A stretch of 64,000 nt of DNA from Desulfomicrobium escambiense DSM 10707. GTDB lineage: Bacteria > Desulfobacterota > Desulfovibrionia > Desulfovibrionales > Desulfomicrobiaceae. The notes below the pieces were generated by a model, which saw only the letters and a list, made by a program, of their open reading frames with translations, was not told where the DNA came from and ran no database searches. Below are positions 35,926-44,483 of this stretch, piece by piece. Made by a program: the position numbers and the translations under genes. Where the stretch lies: NCBI RefSeq assembly GCF_000428825.1, contig NZ_AUAR01000004.1, positions 124,001-188,000 on the forward strand, written 5' to 3'. Positions within the stretch are counted from its first letter, which is position 1; each line of letters begins with the position of its first letter.

Positions 35926-37059
35926 ATGACGCAACCCACCGTCGGCATTGTCCGCACCCAGTCCTTCACCTTCGCCCACCCGCCCCACGCCATGGCCCTC
36001 GACAGCGGGGTGGGGCTGGGGCCCGTGTCACTGGCCTACGAAACCTACGGCGAACTGAACGCCGAGAAGTCCAACGCCGTGCTCATCTGCCACGCCCTGA
36101 CGGGCGACGCCCACGTCGCCGGCTACCATGCCGGCGACGACAGGCCCGGCTGGTGGGAGCACTACGTGGGACCCGGCAAGCCCATCGACACGGACCGGCA
36201 CTTCGTCATCTGCGCCAACGTCATCGGCAGCTGCATGGGCTCCTGCGGCCCGTCCTCCATCAACCCGTCCACGGGTCGCTACTGGGGCCTGGATTTCCCC
36301 ATCGTGACCATCCCCGACATGGTCCGCGCCCAGCGTGAGCTCGTGCGCCATCTCGGCGTCGAGCGCCTGCGGGCCGTGGTCGGCGGGTCCCTCGGCGGCA
36401 TGCAGACCCTGCAGTGGGCGGCCAGCTACCCGGAGATGGTGGACGGGATCATCGCCCTGGCCACGACGAGCCGCCACTCGGCCCAAGCCATCGCCTTCAA
36501 CGAGGTGGCCCGGCAGTCCATCATGAGCGATCCCAACTGGAAGAACGGCGACTACTACGACGGCGTGCGGCCGGACCTGGGCCTGGCCGTGGCGCGCATG
36601 ATCGGGCACATCACCTATCTTTCGGACGAGTCCATGCACGTGAAGTTCGGCCGCGAGCTGCGCGGCGGGGCCTTCGCCTTCAACTTCGAGGGCGATTTCC
36701 AGGTCGAGAGCTACCTGCACCACCAGGGCAAAAAATTCGTGGAGCGCTTCGACGCCAACGCCTTCCTCTACGTGACCAAGGCCGCCGACTATTTCGACCT
36801 GGACCTGGCCAACCCCGAAAGTCCCGCCAGACGCGCCCTGGCCGGGACAGCGGCCCGCTTTCTGCTCGTGTCCTTCACCTCGGACTGGCTCTACCCGACC
36901 TACCAGTCGCGCCAGGTGGTGGACGTGCTGAAGACCCTTGGACGGGACGTCAGCTTCTGCGAAATCACCGCGCCGTGGGGGCACGACGCCTTCCTGCTGC
37001 CCGACGAGCGGCTGGAGACCGTCATCCGCGGCTTCCTGGGAGGGCTCCATGGCTGCTGA
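35926..37059 (+). CDS. metX: Homoserine O-acetyltransferase
   Basis: 377 residues from ATG 35926 with GGAGA five bases upstream. Alpha/beta hydrolase with LICHALTGDAHVAG, nucleophile GGSLGGMQ (Ser about residue 148), Asp in FTSDWLYPT and His in WGHDAFLL. The GSCGPSS segment and the QTLQWA helix are typical of MetX. It transfers acetyl from acetyl-CoA to homoserine, the first committed step of methionine synthesis by direct sulfhydrylation. metW overlaps its end by 11 bases and the sulfhydrylase gene follows, so the three genes give homocysteine from homoserine. Acetyl versus succinyl use cannot be decided by name alone. Confidence 0.93.
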   Translation: MTQPTVGIVRTQSFTFAHPPHAMALDSGVGLGPVSLAYETYGELNAEKSNAVLICHALTGDAHVAGYHAGDDRPGWWEHYVGPGKPIDTDRHFVICANVIGSCMGSCGPSSINPSTGRYWGLDFPIVTIPDMVRAQRELVRHLGVERLRAVVGGSLGGMQTLQWAASYPEMVDGIIALATTSRHSAQAIAFNEVARQSIMSDPNWKNGDYYDGVRPDLGLAVARMIGHITYLSDESMHVKFGRELRGGAFAFNFEGDFQVESYLHHQGKKFVERFDANAFLYVTKAADYFDLDLANPESPARRALAGTAARFLLVSFTSDWLYPTYQSRQVVDVLKTLGRDVSFCEITAPWGHDAFLLPDERLETVIRGFLGGLHGC

Positions 37060-37681
37060 ACGCTGCGCGGACGCCGCGCCGGACCTGCGCTTCGACCTGC
37101 GCATCGTGGCCTCGTGGATCGAGCCGGGCAGCCGCGTGCTGGACCTGGGCTGCGCCGACGGCCGGCTCCTGCGCCACCTGCGCGACACCAAGGGGGTCAA
37201 GGGGCTGGGCATCGAGCACGACGAGGACGAGGTGGTGTCCTGTGTCGCCCAGGGGCTCTCGGTCATCCACGGCGACATCAACACGGAGCTCCCCGGCTTC
37301 CCGGACAAGGCCTTCGACTACGTGGTCGTGTCCCAGACCCTGCAGCAGGCCTACAGGCCCACGGAACTCCTGCATCAGCTGCTGCGGGTCGGGCGGCGGG
37401 GCATCGTCAGCTTCCCCAATTTCTGCTGCCTGCAGGTCCGCCTGCAGATGGCCTTCTCCGGCCATGTGCCCGTCACGCCGGAACTGCCGTACCAGTGGTA
37501 CAACACGCCCAATATCCGCGTGCTGAGCCTGGAGGATTTCAAGACATATTCACGGGCCGTGCCCTTCGCCATCACCCGCTCCCTGGCCGTGAACCCGGCC
37601 CCGGACGGGTCGGCCAGACAGGTGCGTTTCTGGCCCAATCTTCTGGCATCATACGGAATTTTCATGATAACCGCCGCGTGA
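37049..37681 (+). CDS. metW: Methionine biosynthesis protein MetW
   Basis: 210 residues starting inside the end of metX after GGGAGGG. It has the MetW start (LRFDLRIVASWIEPGSRVLDLGCADG) with a SAM-type Rossmann motif, LLRHLRDTKGVKGLGIEHDEDEVVSC as single stretches of the family, DINTELPGFPD, and PYQWYNTPNIRVLSLEDF. MetW is required together with MetX for homoserine acetylation in several bacteria, and pairs with it in operons. Whether it methylates anything is not established. Confidence 0.93.
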   Translation: MAAERCADAAPDLRFDLRIVASWIEPGSRVLDLGCADGRLLRHLRDTKGVKGLGIEHDEDEVVSCVAQGLSVIHGDINTELPGFPDKAFDYVVVSQTLQQAYRPTELLHQLLRVGRRGIVSFPNFCCLQVRLQMAFSGHVPVTPELPYQWYNTPNIRVLSLEDFKTYSRAVPFAITRSLAVNPAPDGSARQVRFWPNLLASYGIFMITAA

Positions 37682-37718
37682 GGAGCGGACCCCGGGCCTG
37701 GCCCGGAAAGGAGGAAAC

Positions 37719-38987
37719 ATGCAACGATTCGAGACCAAGGCCCTGCACGCAGGGTACGCCCCGGACGCCACGGGTTCCCGCGCCGTGCCCGTGCACCGCA
37801 CCTCGGCCTATATGTTCAAGGACGCGGATCACGCCGCCGACCTCTTCGCCCTGCGCCAGCTCGGGCACATCTACACGCGCCTCGGCAGCCCTACCCAGGA
37901 GGCCCTGGAGACGCGCCTGGCCATGCTCGAGGGCGGCAAGGCGGCCCTGGCTCTGGCCTCGGGCACTGCGGCCATCCACTATACCGTCATCAACATCTGC
38001 CGCCAGGGCGACGAGCTCGTCTCGTCCTCGACCCTCTACGGCGGCACGCACACTATGTTCGCGTCCATCCTGGCCGACGCCGGCATCACCACGCGCTTCG
38101 TCGACATCCACGACCCGGCGTCCGTGCGCGCGGCCATCAACGACCGCACCAGGCTCATCTACACCGAGGTCATCGGCAACCCGGCCCTGGACGTGGCCAA
38201 CATCGAGGCCCTGGCGGCCATCGCCCACGAGCACGGGCTGCCCCTGGTGGTGGACGCGACCTTCGTCACGCCGTACCTGTTCCGGCCTCTGGAATATGGC
38301 GCGGACATCGTCGTGCATTCGCTGACCAAGTGGATCGGGGGGCACGGCACGGCCATCGGCGGGGCCGTGATCGACGGCGGGACCTTCGACTGGACCGACC
38401 CCAAGTTCGCCCTCTACAACGAGCCCGACCCTTCCTACCACGGCCTGCGCTACGCCCATGACCTGGGCGAGCTGAACCCCCTGGCCTTCATCATGCGCCT
38501 GCGCCTTGTGCCCCTCAGAAACCTCGGCGCCTGCCTCTCGCCCGACAACTGCTGGATCTTCCTGCAGGGGCTGGAGACCCTGGCGCTGCGCATGGAGCGC
38601 CACAGCGAGAACGCCCTGCAGGTGGCCGAATTCCTGTCGGCCCACCCCAAGGTGTCCTGGGTGCGCTATCCCGGCCTGCCGGGCGACCCGTCCCACCAGC
38701 TGGCCAAGACCATGTTCCCGCGCGGCTGCGGCGGCATGGTCGTCTTCGGCGTGCAGGGCGGCCTCGACGCCGGGCGGCGCTTCATCGACCGCCTGGGCCT
38801 GGTCTCGCACCTGGCCAACGTCGGCGACGCCAAGTCCCTGGCCATCCACCCGGCCAGCACTACGCACTCGCAGCTGTCAGAGGCCGAACAGGCCGCGGCC
38901 GGCATCACCCCGGACCTGGTGCGCCTGTCCGTGGGCATCGAGCACATCGACGACATCCTGGCCGATCTGGACCAGGCTCTGCAGTGA
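37719..38987 (+). CDS. metY: O-acetylhomoserine sulfhydrylase (PLP-dependent)
   Basis: 422 residues with AAAGGAGG before the ATG. The Cys/Met metabolism PLP family is clear: ETKALHAGY start, ALASGTAAIHYT, YGGTHTMF, VVDATFVTPYLFRPLEYGAD, PLP lysine in SLTKWIGGHG, and the C-terminal HPASTTHSQL. The long insertion after the PLP lysine (YHGLRYAHDLGELNPLAFIM) and the length favour O-acetylhomoserine sulfhydrylase over cystathionine synthase or methionine lyase. It makes homocysteine from O-acetylhomoserine and sulfide, well suited to a sulfide-rich anaerobe. It begins 37 bases after metW, likely in one operon. Confidence 0.9.
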   Translation: MQRFETKALHAGYAPDATGSRAVPVHRTSAYMFKDADHAADLFALRQLGHIYTRLGSPTQEALETRLAMLEGGKAALALASGTAAIHYTVINICRQGDELVSSSTLYGGTHTMFASILADAGITTRFVDIHDPASVRAAINDRTRLIYTEVIGNPALDVANIEALAAIAHEHGLPLVVDATFVTPYLFRPLEYGADIVVHSLTKWIGGHGTAIGGAVIDGGTFDWTDPKFALYNEPDPSYHGLRYAHDLGELNPLAFIMRLRLVPLRNLGACLSPDNCWIFLQGLETLALRMERHSENALQVAEFLSAHPKVSWVRYPGLPGDPSHQLAKTMFPRGCGGMVVFGVQGGLDAGRRFIDRLGLVSHLANVGDAKSLAIHPASTTHSQLSEAEQAAAGITPDLVRLSVGIEHIDDILADLDQALQ

Positions 38988-39231
38988 CGGGACAGAGGCG
39001 GGGAGAAGGGATTTCGAATTGTGGATCATAGTGATACGAAATTCACCGAAACTGTATCTTTTTGGGGCACCATGCGTCTTGCGATGAGCTAAACCAGGCA
39101 TCCAATCCCCCGGTTTTCCAGGATATGGTGCATGTTGGCCGTGTATTTGAATGTACCGCTTCCGCGGAAAATTCCTGTGGCGGTATGACCCGCATTTACC
39201 CGCCACGGTCCTCTAACCGGAAGGAGACTGT

Positions 39232-39507
39232 ATGCCGAAGTACATCATCGAGCGCGAGATTCCCGGCGCGGGCAGCATGTCCGCCGAGACCCTGAAGGGC
39301 ATTTCCCAGCATTCCTGCGGCGTGCTCAGGGAGATGGGCCCGTCCATCCAGTGGGTGGAGAGCTTTGTCACGCCGGACAAGATCTACTGCGTCTACATCG
39401 CCGAGAACGAGGCGGCCGTACGCGAGCACGCCACCCGCGGCGGCTTCCCTGCCAACAGCGTGACCGAGGTCAAGACCATCATCGACCCGACGACGTCCGA
39501 AGGGTAA
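39232..39507 (+). CDS. DUF4242 family small protein
   Basis: 91 residues with AAGGAG before the ATG. PKYIIEREIPGAGSMSAETL, followed by a Cys-containing helix (QHSCGVLREMG), IQWVESFVTPDKIYCVYIAEN and HATRGGFPANSV, matches the DUF4242 family, a ferredoxin-like alpha/beta fold of which one Streptomyces member binds nickel. Function unproven. A hairpin follows the gene. The 244-base upstream gap has an inverted repeat (GTGGCGG/CCGCCAC at about 39177-39206) just before the ribosome site. Confidence 0.82.
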   Translation: MPKYIIEREIPGAGSMSAETLKGISQHSCGVLREMGPSIQWVESFVTPDKIYCVYIAENEAAVREHATRGGFPANSVTEVKTIIDPTTSEG

Positions 39508-39545
39508 GGCGCGGGTCCGGAACCTCGATCGACAGATCAAAATCA

Positions 39546-39577
39546 GAGGGCCTGCCGGCATCATGTCGGCAGGTCCT
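39546..39577 (+). terminator. Hairpin after the DUF4242 gene
   Basis: CCTGCCGGCA pairs with TGTCGGCAGG across a three-base loop, with further outer G/C pairs. Only a short T-tract follows, so it is a moderate terminator candidate. Confidence 0.6.
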
Positions 39578-39739
39578 CGACGTTTCCGGGACTGCGTGTC
39601 CTCTGGACCCTCAAGGCGCGGTCCATCGATTGCAGCGTTCAGCTTCTTGTTTGGTGGAGCGTTCTTCCTTCTGGAAGATGTGCCTGTCATGATTGGCGCT
39701 CACCGTTCGTTCCCGTTCAAAAAGCGCCGTTCGCCGCTT

Positions 39740-39802
39740 AAATCGCGACATATTTCTTGCCAATCACGACAAATCGCGACATGCATGATGTCGCGATTTG
39801 TC
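39740..39802 (+). promoter_or_regulatory. Palindromic operator upstream of the Fic gene
   Basis: A perfect 15-base inverted repeat (GACAAATCGCGACAT at 39768-39782 and its complement at 39788-39802, 5-base spacer) lies 26 bases before the Fic ATG. A third copy of AAATCGCGACAT sits at 39740-39751, exactly 31 bases before the left arm, about three DNA turns. This is a strong repressor-site design; the winged-helix N-terminus of the Fic protein is a candidate autorepressor. Confidence 0.75.
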
Positions 39803-39828
39803 ACTTTTCACCACGGCAAGGCCCAACC

Positions 39829-41220
39829 ATGCCTATTTCCACACAGCGAAAGGCGGAAATCCGCGAAATTCTGCTGCATCATACCGGGGGGCTGACCAGT
39901 ACCGGCATTCGGGAAGCTCTGAACGATCCTCCGCATCCGCGCACAGTCCAGCGCTGGCTGGCCGAACTCAGGGAGAGTGGCCTTCTGGCGGTTACCGGTC
40001 AAGGCCGGGCCACCGTGTACAGCCTGAGCGCCGCGGCCGCGTTCGGCCAGCAGGCGGAGTCTGGGCTGTCCAGCGCCGAGGCCGACGCCGAGGCCAGCAT
40101 CCCCCTGTCCGAGGAAGGCAGGGAGATTCTGGCCTACATCCGGCGCCCGCGAGCCGGCCGGAACCCGGTCGGGTATGAGCGGAACTTTCTCGATGACTAT
40201 GTCCCGAATTCAACCTGGTACCTGGGCGAAGTCGCCAGGCGGCATCTGCGGCGCATCGGCGACACGGGCGCGTTCGACAGGCCGGCGGGGACGCATGGCC
40301 GGGCGATTCTGAACCGGCTGCTGATCGACCTTTCCTGGGCCTCGAGCCGCCTGGAGGGCAACACGTATTCTCGTCTCGAAACGCGCAACCTGATCGAGTT
40401 CGGTCGCCAGGCCGAAGGCAAGGATGCCCAGGATGCCCAGATGATCCTGAACCACAAGGCGGCCATCGAACTGCTGTTGGACGAGGCGGATTTAGTGGGT
40501 TTCGACGCGCAGACCTTTCTCAGCCTGCATGGGCTTTTGTCCGAGAACCTGATGTCCGACCCGGAAGCATCTGGACGCCTGCGCACCCGGCCCGTGCATT
40601 TCGGCGGGTCCGTCTTCGTACCCCTGGCCTTGCCCCAGGTCGTCACGGAGTGCTTCCACGCCATTCTCGGCAAGGCTGCGGCCATCGTGGACCCTTTCGA
40701 ACAGGCGTTCTTCGTGCTGGTTCACATCCCGTACCTGCAGCCGTTCGAAGACGTGAACAAGCGGGTCTCCCGCCTCGGCGCCAACATCCCGCTGATCAAG
40801 AGCAACCTGTCGCCCCTGACGTTCATCGACGTGCCGGACAGGACGTATGTGGACGCGATTCTGGGCGTGTACGAAATGAACCGCATCGAACTGCTCCGCG
40901 ACCTTTTTGTCTGGGCCTATGAGCGCTCCGCACGGGAATATGTGGCCGTGCGCAAGAGCCTGGCGGACCCTGATCCGATCCGGCTCCGGTATCGGCAGGA
41001 ATTGCGGGAGCTGGTCGCAGGTCTCGTGCGGACCGGACGTAACGACGTGTTGCCGGCTGTGGAGCGGTTCGCGGCTGACAGGGTAGGGATACGGGACCGC
41101 GAAGCCTTTGTCGAAATGGTGCAGGATGAATTGAAGCGGCTCCATCCGGGAATTCTGGCGCGGTACCGGCTCCGGCTTTCTGAATTCGAGGCCTGGCAGG
41201 TTGCGAGAAGGCTGCCATGA
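39829..41220 (+). CDS. Fic-domain protein with N-terminal winged helix and Gln in place of the catalytic His
   Basis: 463 residues from ATG 39829; the earlier in-frame ATG lies inside the operator. Residues 1-70 look like a winged helix (STQRKAEIREILLHH, HPRTVQRWLAELRESGLL). An inhibitory-helix motif SSRLEGN follows at about residue 180. The Fic active loop reads QPFEDVNKRVSR, where HPFxDGNGRxxR is usual: the catalytic His is Gln and Gly is Lys. From memory this Gln form occurs in a whole subgroup of Fic proteins, so it is probably not a decayed gene. AMPylation by the standard mechanism is doubtful; DNA-binding regulation is plausible. It stands alone behind a palindromic operator. Confidence 0.85.
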   Translation: MPISTQRKAEIREILLHHTGGLTSTGIREALNDPPHPRTVQRWLAELRESGLLAVTGQGRATVYSLSAAAAFGQQAESGLSSAEADAEASIPLSEEGREILAYIRRPRAGRNPVGYERNFLDDYVPNSTWYLGEVARRHLRRIGDTGAFDRPAGTHGRAILNRLLIDLSWASSRLEGNTYSRLETRNLIEFGRQAEGKDAQDAQMILNHKAAIELLLDEADLVGFDAQTFLSLHGLLSENLMSDPEASGRLRTRPVHFGGSVFVPLALPQVVTECFHAILGKAAAIVDPFEQAFFVLVHIPYLQPFEDVNKRVSRLGANIPLIKSNLSPLTFIDVPDRTYVDAILGVYEMNRIELLRDLFVWAYERSAREYVAVRKSLADPDPIRLRYRQELRELVAGLVRTGRNDVLPAVERFAADRVGIRDREAFVEMVQDELKRLHPGILARYRLRLSEFEAWQVARRLP

Positions 41221-41407
41221 CCGAGACCCTGTTCAGGGTTTCGCGGGAACGGACATCGGCCGATAGCATGATCAATGCCGTGCTGCGGATGCGTTTCCAT
41301 ACGTCCCATCACGACTCGTGTCGGGCTTCCGACGCCGGAGATGGACGTGTGGGACGACCCGATGTAGGGGCAATGTCATGTAATCATCGCATTTTCCAGG
41401 AGGGATC

Positions 41408-42511
41408 ATGGCTTTGAAGCGAGTGGGTATTCTGACCGGCGGGGGCGACTGTTCCGGCCTCAACGCCGTCATCCGGGCCGTGACCCGTACGGCCATCATC
41501 CAGTACGGCGCCGAGGTGCTGGGTCTCGAAAACGGTTTCGACGGCCTCATCTTCGGCCACACCATGAAGCTGACCACCGGGAACACCAAGGACATCCTGA
41601 CCCTGGGCGGGACCATCCTGGGCACGACCAACAAGGGCAACCCCTTCGCCTACCGCGAGTTCGACGAGGAAGGGCAGATCACGGTCAGCGACCTGTCCGA
41701 GCAGGCCATGGATACCTTCAGGATGCTGGGCCTCGACTGCCTGTTCGTGGTCGGCGGCGAGGGCACCCTGGAACTGGCCCACAAGTTTCAGCAGATGGGC
41801 ATGCCCGTGGTCGGCATCCCCAAGACCATCGACAACGACCTCGAAGGCACGGACTACACCTTCGGCTTCCAGACGGCCGTGCAGGTGGCCTGTGACGCCA
41901 TGGACCGGCTGCACACCACCGGGCGCAGCCACGACCGGGTCATGATCCTCGAAGTCATGGGCCGCAACGCCGGCTGGATCGCCCTGGAGTCGGGGCTGGC
42001 CGGGGGCGCGCACATCATTCTCATTCCCGAGATCCCCTACAACCTCGACAACGTGGTGACCAAGATCCAGTACCGCATCCGCGGCAAGAGCCCGTTCAGC
42101 ATCATCATGGTGGCCGAAGGGGCCCGCGAGGAGGGCGGGGAGCGCATCACCCAGGGCACGGCCGCCAGCCGCCTGCAGGGTGTGGAGCAGTTGGGCGGCA
42201 TCGGCTTCCACCTGGCCAACCAGATCCGGGAGCGCATTCCCCTCGAAGTGCGGACCACGGTCCTGGGTCACATCCAGCGCGGTGGCTCGCCCACGGCCTT
42301 CGACCGGGTGCTCGGCACGCGCCTGGGCGCCGCGGCCGTGGACGCGGCGGCGCGCGGCGAGTTCGGGACCATGGTGGCCCTGAAGACGCCGGACATCGTG
42401 CTCGTGCCCCTCTCGGAACTGGCCGGGCTGTGCCGCACCGTGCCCCTGGACCACCAGCTCATCCGCACGGCCGAGGCCACGGGCGTGAACCTGGGCCGCG
42501 GAGCCATGTAG
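41408..42511 (+). CDS. pfkA: 6-phosphofructokinase
   Basis: 367 residues with CAGGAGGG before the ATG. LTGGGDCSGLNAVIRA, GGEGTLELA, PKTIDNDLEGTDYTFGF, MGRNAGWIA and GHIQRGGSPTAFDR are the family landmarks. The residue that separates ATP from pyrophosphate users (Gly versus Asp at E. coli 104) is Gly in GGEGT, pointing to ATP, while Lys in PKTIDND is the type found in pyrophosphate enzymes and group III ATP enzymes. The residue at 103 is Glu rather than Asp. An ATP-dependent group III enzyme is the best reading. It catalyses fructose 6-phosphate phosphorylation in glycolysis. Confidence 0.92.
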   Translation: MALKRVGILTGGGDCSGLNAVIRAVTRTAIIQYGAEVLGLENGFDGLIFGHTMKLTTGNTKDILTLGGTILGTTNKGNPFAYREFDEEGQITVSDLSEQAMDTFRMLGLDCLFVVGGEGTLELAHKFQQMGMPVVGIPKTIDNDLEGTDYTFGFQTAVQVACDAMDRLHTTGRSHDRVMILEVMGRNAGWIALESGLAGGAHIILIPEIPYNLDNVVTKIQYRIRGKSPFSIIMVAEGAREEGGERITQGTAASRLQGVEQLGGIGFHLANQIRERIPLEVRTTVLGHIQRGGSPTAFDRVLGTRLGAAAVDAAARGEFGTMVALKTPDIVLVPLSELAGLCRTVPLDHQLIRTAEATGVNLGRGAM

Positions 42512-42532
42512 CCGGACCCCAAGGAGGACATC

Positions 42533-42904
42533 ATGACCGGACAGACGGACCCGCGCGTGCTCTTCGCCGCGGAGCGCACGCTCTTCTCCTGGAACAGGAC
42601 GGGCATCTCACTCATGGCCTTCGGATTCGTCGTCGAGCGCTTCGGCCTCTACATGCAGATCCTGGGCGTGCAGGGCGTGCTCGGGGCCCAGCGGCACCTG
42701 TCCTTCATCGGCGGCATGGGCTTCATCCTGCTCGGCGCCTTCGTCGAAATCTATTCCGTGCTCCAGCACAGGCATTTCCTGGCCTCCCTGCACGAGATGG
42801 ACATCCCTGTCGGCTACAACACCCGCGCGGCCATGGCCATCAACGTGGTTGTGGGATTCATGGGCGTTATGCTGTGCGGATATCTTTTTCTCGGCGTGCT
42901 CTGA
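42533..42904 (+). CDS. DUF202 family membrane protein
   Basis: 123 residues, 21 bases after pfkA with AAGGAGG before the ATG. AAERTLFSWNRTGISLMAFGFVVERFG is the DUF202 signature, and three hydrophobic helices are visible (residues 24-45, 60-80, 100-122). Function unknown; family members are small inner-membrane proteins. Cotranscription with pfkA is likely from spacing but has no clear functional meaning. Confidence 0.87.
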   Translation: MTGQTDPRVLFAAERTLFSWNRTGISLMAFGFVVERFGLYMQILGVQGVLGAQRHLSFIGGMGFILLGAFVEIYSVLQHRHFLASLHEMDIPVGYNTRAAMAINVVVGFMGVMLCGYLFLGVL

Positions 42905-42968
42905 GTTGAAGGCCGGCCGCAGGGCCGGAGGCCGCGCTGTGCAGAGCGTAACCGCGATATTTGAAAAC

Positions 42969-43005
42969 GGACGGCCGGCCCGGGAACTTCCCGGGTCGGC
43001 CGTCC
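42969..43005. terminator. Bidirectional terminator hairpin between convergent genes
   Basis: GGACGGCCGGCCCGGG pairs with CCCGGGTCGGCCGTCC (one G-T) across a five-base loop. On the minus strand it is followed by TTTTC, 18 bases after the stop of the Fe-S protein gene; on the plus strand it closes the DUF202 unit. Confidence 0.8.
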
Positions 43006-43023
43006 GGCGTCGTGCGTGCATCG

Positions 43024-44307
43024 TCAGACCGGAAACTTGCGCACCAGATATTCCATGAACCGCGATTTGACCTGGTTCGTGGCCATGGCCTGCTTGATGG
43101 GCGGGAGTTTCAGGATCACGCCCAGCACTGCGGCCAGGGCGCGGTGGTTCCAGAGGACGCGGTTGTCGAAGATGAGGTGCTGGAGCTTGCCGCGCTCCAG
43201 GGCCATGACCACGGTGCGGTGCACGGAGTTGAGCGGCGTGATGATGCGCTTCTCCCGCGGCTTGAGGGACAGGGCCTTGTCCGGGCAGGCGCGCACGCAT
43301 ACGCCGCAACCCAGGCAGATGTTCTCGTCCACGCGGGCCTTCTTGCGCTTGGGCTGGCGCGGGTCGTTGGCCGAAACCACGCCCATGGCCTCCACGGGAC
43401 AGGCGGCCGCGCACTTGCCGCAGCCGGTGCAGGCGTTCTCGTCCACCTTGGGCAGAAAGTTCGTGGTGTGCACGGGGTGGAGGCTGCCGAACTTGCGGGC
43501 CGCGATCATGGCCTCGCAGCAGCAGCCGCAGCAGTTGCAGATGAAGTTGACCCGCTCGCGCACGTTCTCTCCGAACTGCACCAGCCCGTGTTCCTGCGCC
43601 TGGTCCAGCAGGTCCAGGCACTCGGCCGTGTCCACGGGTCGGGCGTGGCCGTGGCGGGACAGGGATGCGGCCGAGGTGTTGAAAGTCATGCAGATGTCCT
43701 TGGGTGCGTCGCAGTCGCGGCCCACGTGCTGCATCTTGTGGCGGCAGTAGCAGGTGCTGATGGCCCGGTGGGAGGCCGTGCGGATGACCTCGCTGGCCCG
43801 TTCGTAGTCGAGCACATGCACGGCGTTTTCGGCCGAGAGCATTGGCTCCTGCACGAAGACGCGGCCGAGCTGCGTCTCGCCGTCGGCGAAGAGGGCGCGG
43901 ACAAAGTCCTCCTCGACGTTCAGGTACTGGTAGAAGAGCTCGGCCAGGGCTTTCTGGTCGATGTCGCCGCGCGTACGCATCATGGAGAACTCGAAGAACC
44001 CGGCCATGGGCGGGGGCAGGACGTAGGTAGTGCTTCCGTCTTCGGCCACGATGTCCACGAGCATGGCCCGCCCCGCGAGGTCGTCGAGAATGTTCCGGGT
44101 TTGCGTCAGGTCCATCTTCCAGACTTCGGCCGCCTTCTCGGGCGTGAAGGGTTTGATGGGCAGCAGGGCGATGAGTTCGGCCTCACGCTCGGAAAAGAGG
44201 ATCTTCAGGATCTTGTGCAGGGACGTCGATGGCGGGGCGCCCTGGGGACAGCGGTTCAGGCGTTCGGTGAGCTCCGCGTAGCCGGAGCGGTGCGAGTGGT
44301 GCGACAT
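43024..44307 (-). CDS. 4Fe-4S protein with N-terminal winged-helix-like region
   Basis: 427 residues from ATG 44307 with GGAGGAG seven bases upstream; the frame is open further upstream without credible sequence. Residues about 30-120 look like a winged-helix fold (EREAELIALLPIKPFTPEKAAEVW, TRNILDDLAGRAMLVDI). Then come Cys-rich segments CYCRHKMQHVGRDCDAPKDIC and CNCCGCCCEAM, and two classical ferredoxin motifs (CTGCGKCAAACP and CLGCGVCVRACP). It can hold two 4Fe-4S clusters plus possibly another metal site. Such proteins are common in sulfate reducers, with unknown role; electron transfer or redox sensing is likely. Confidence 0.83.
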   Translation of the reverse strand: MSHHSHRSGYAELTERLNRCPQGAPPSTSLHKILKILFSEREAELIALLPIKPFTPEKAAEVWKMDLTQTRNILDDLAGRAMLVDIVAEDGSTTYVLPPPMAGFFEFSMMRTRGDIDQKALAELFYQYLNVEEDFVRALFADGETQLGRVFVQEPMLSAENAVHVLDYERASEVIRTASHRAISTCYCRHKMQHVGRDCDAPKDICMTFNTSAASLSRHGHARPVDTAECLDLLDQAQEHGLVQFGENVRERVNFICNCCGCCCEAMIAARKFGSLHPVHTTNFLPKVDENACTGCGKCAAACPVEAMGVVSANDPRQPKRKKARVDENICLGCGVCVRACPDKALSLKPREKRIITPLNSVHRTVVMALERGKLQHLIFDNRVLWNHRALAAVLGVILKLPPIKQAMATNQVKSRFMEYLVRKFPV

Positions 44308-44448
44308 GGCGGCTCCTCCGTGAAATTTTCCGAACCATAAGCCTGTCGAGCCGCCGAATAAAGCGAAAATTCGGCAATTCTGGCCGGGAGTTGCAGCTTG
44401 TGTCCCCCTCTCGCGTGGAACGCGAATGTCATACAGGCGGCAACAATG

Positions 44449-44477
44449 TTGAAGTTTACGCGGTTTTGTCTTACATT
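44449..44477 (+). promoter_or_regulatory. Candidate sigma-70 promoter of the solute-binding protein gene
   Basis: TTGAAG (44449-44454) and TACATT (44472-44477) are spaced by exactly 17 bases. The predicted transcript start falls at or next to the ATG at 44484, so the message would be leaderless, or translation starts at the ATG at 44508. Confidence 0.5.
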
Positions 44478-44483
44478 TCTTGT

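Noticed and set aside
44391-44483. Upstream extension of the solute-binding protein start
   Set aside because: The extension overlaps a good -35/-10 pair and lacks a ribosome site, and the signal peptide begins later.
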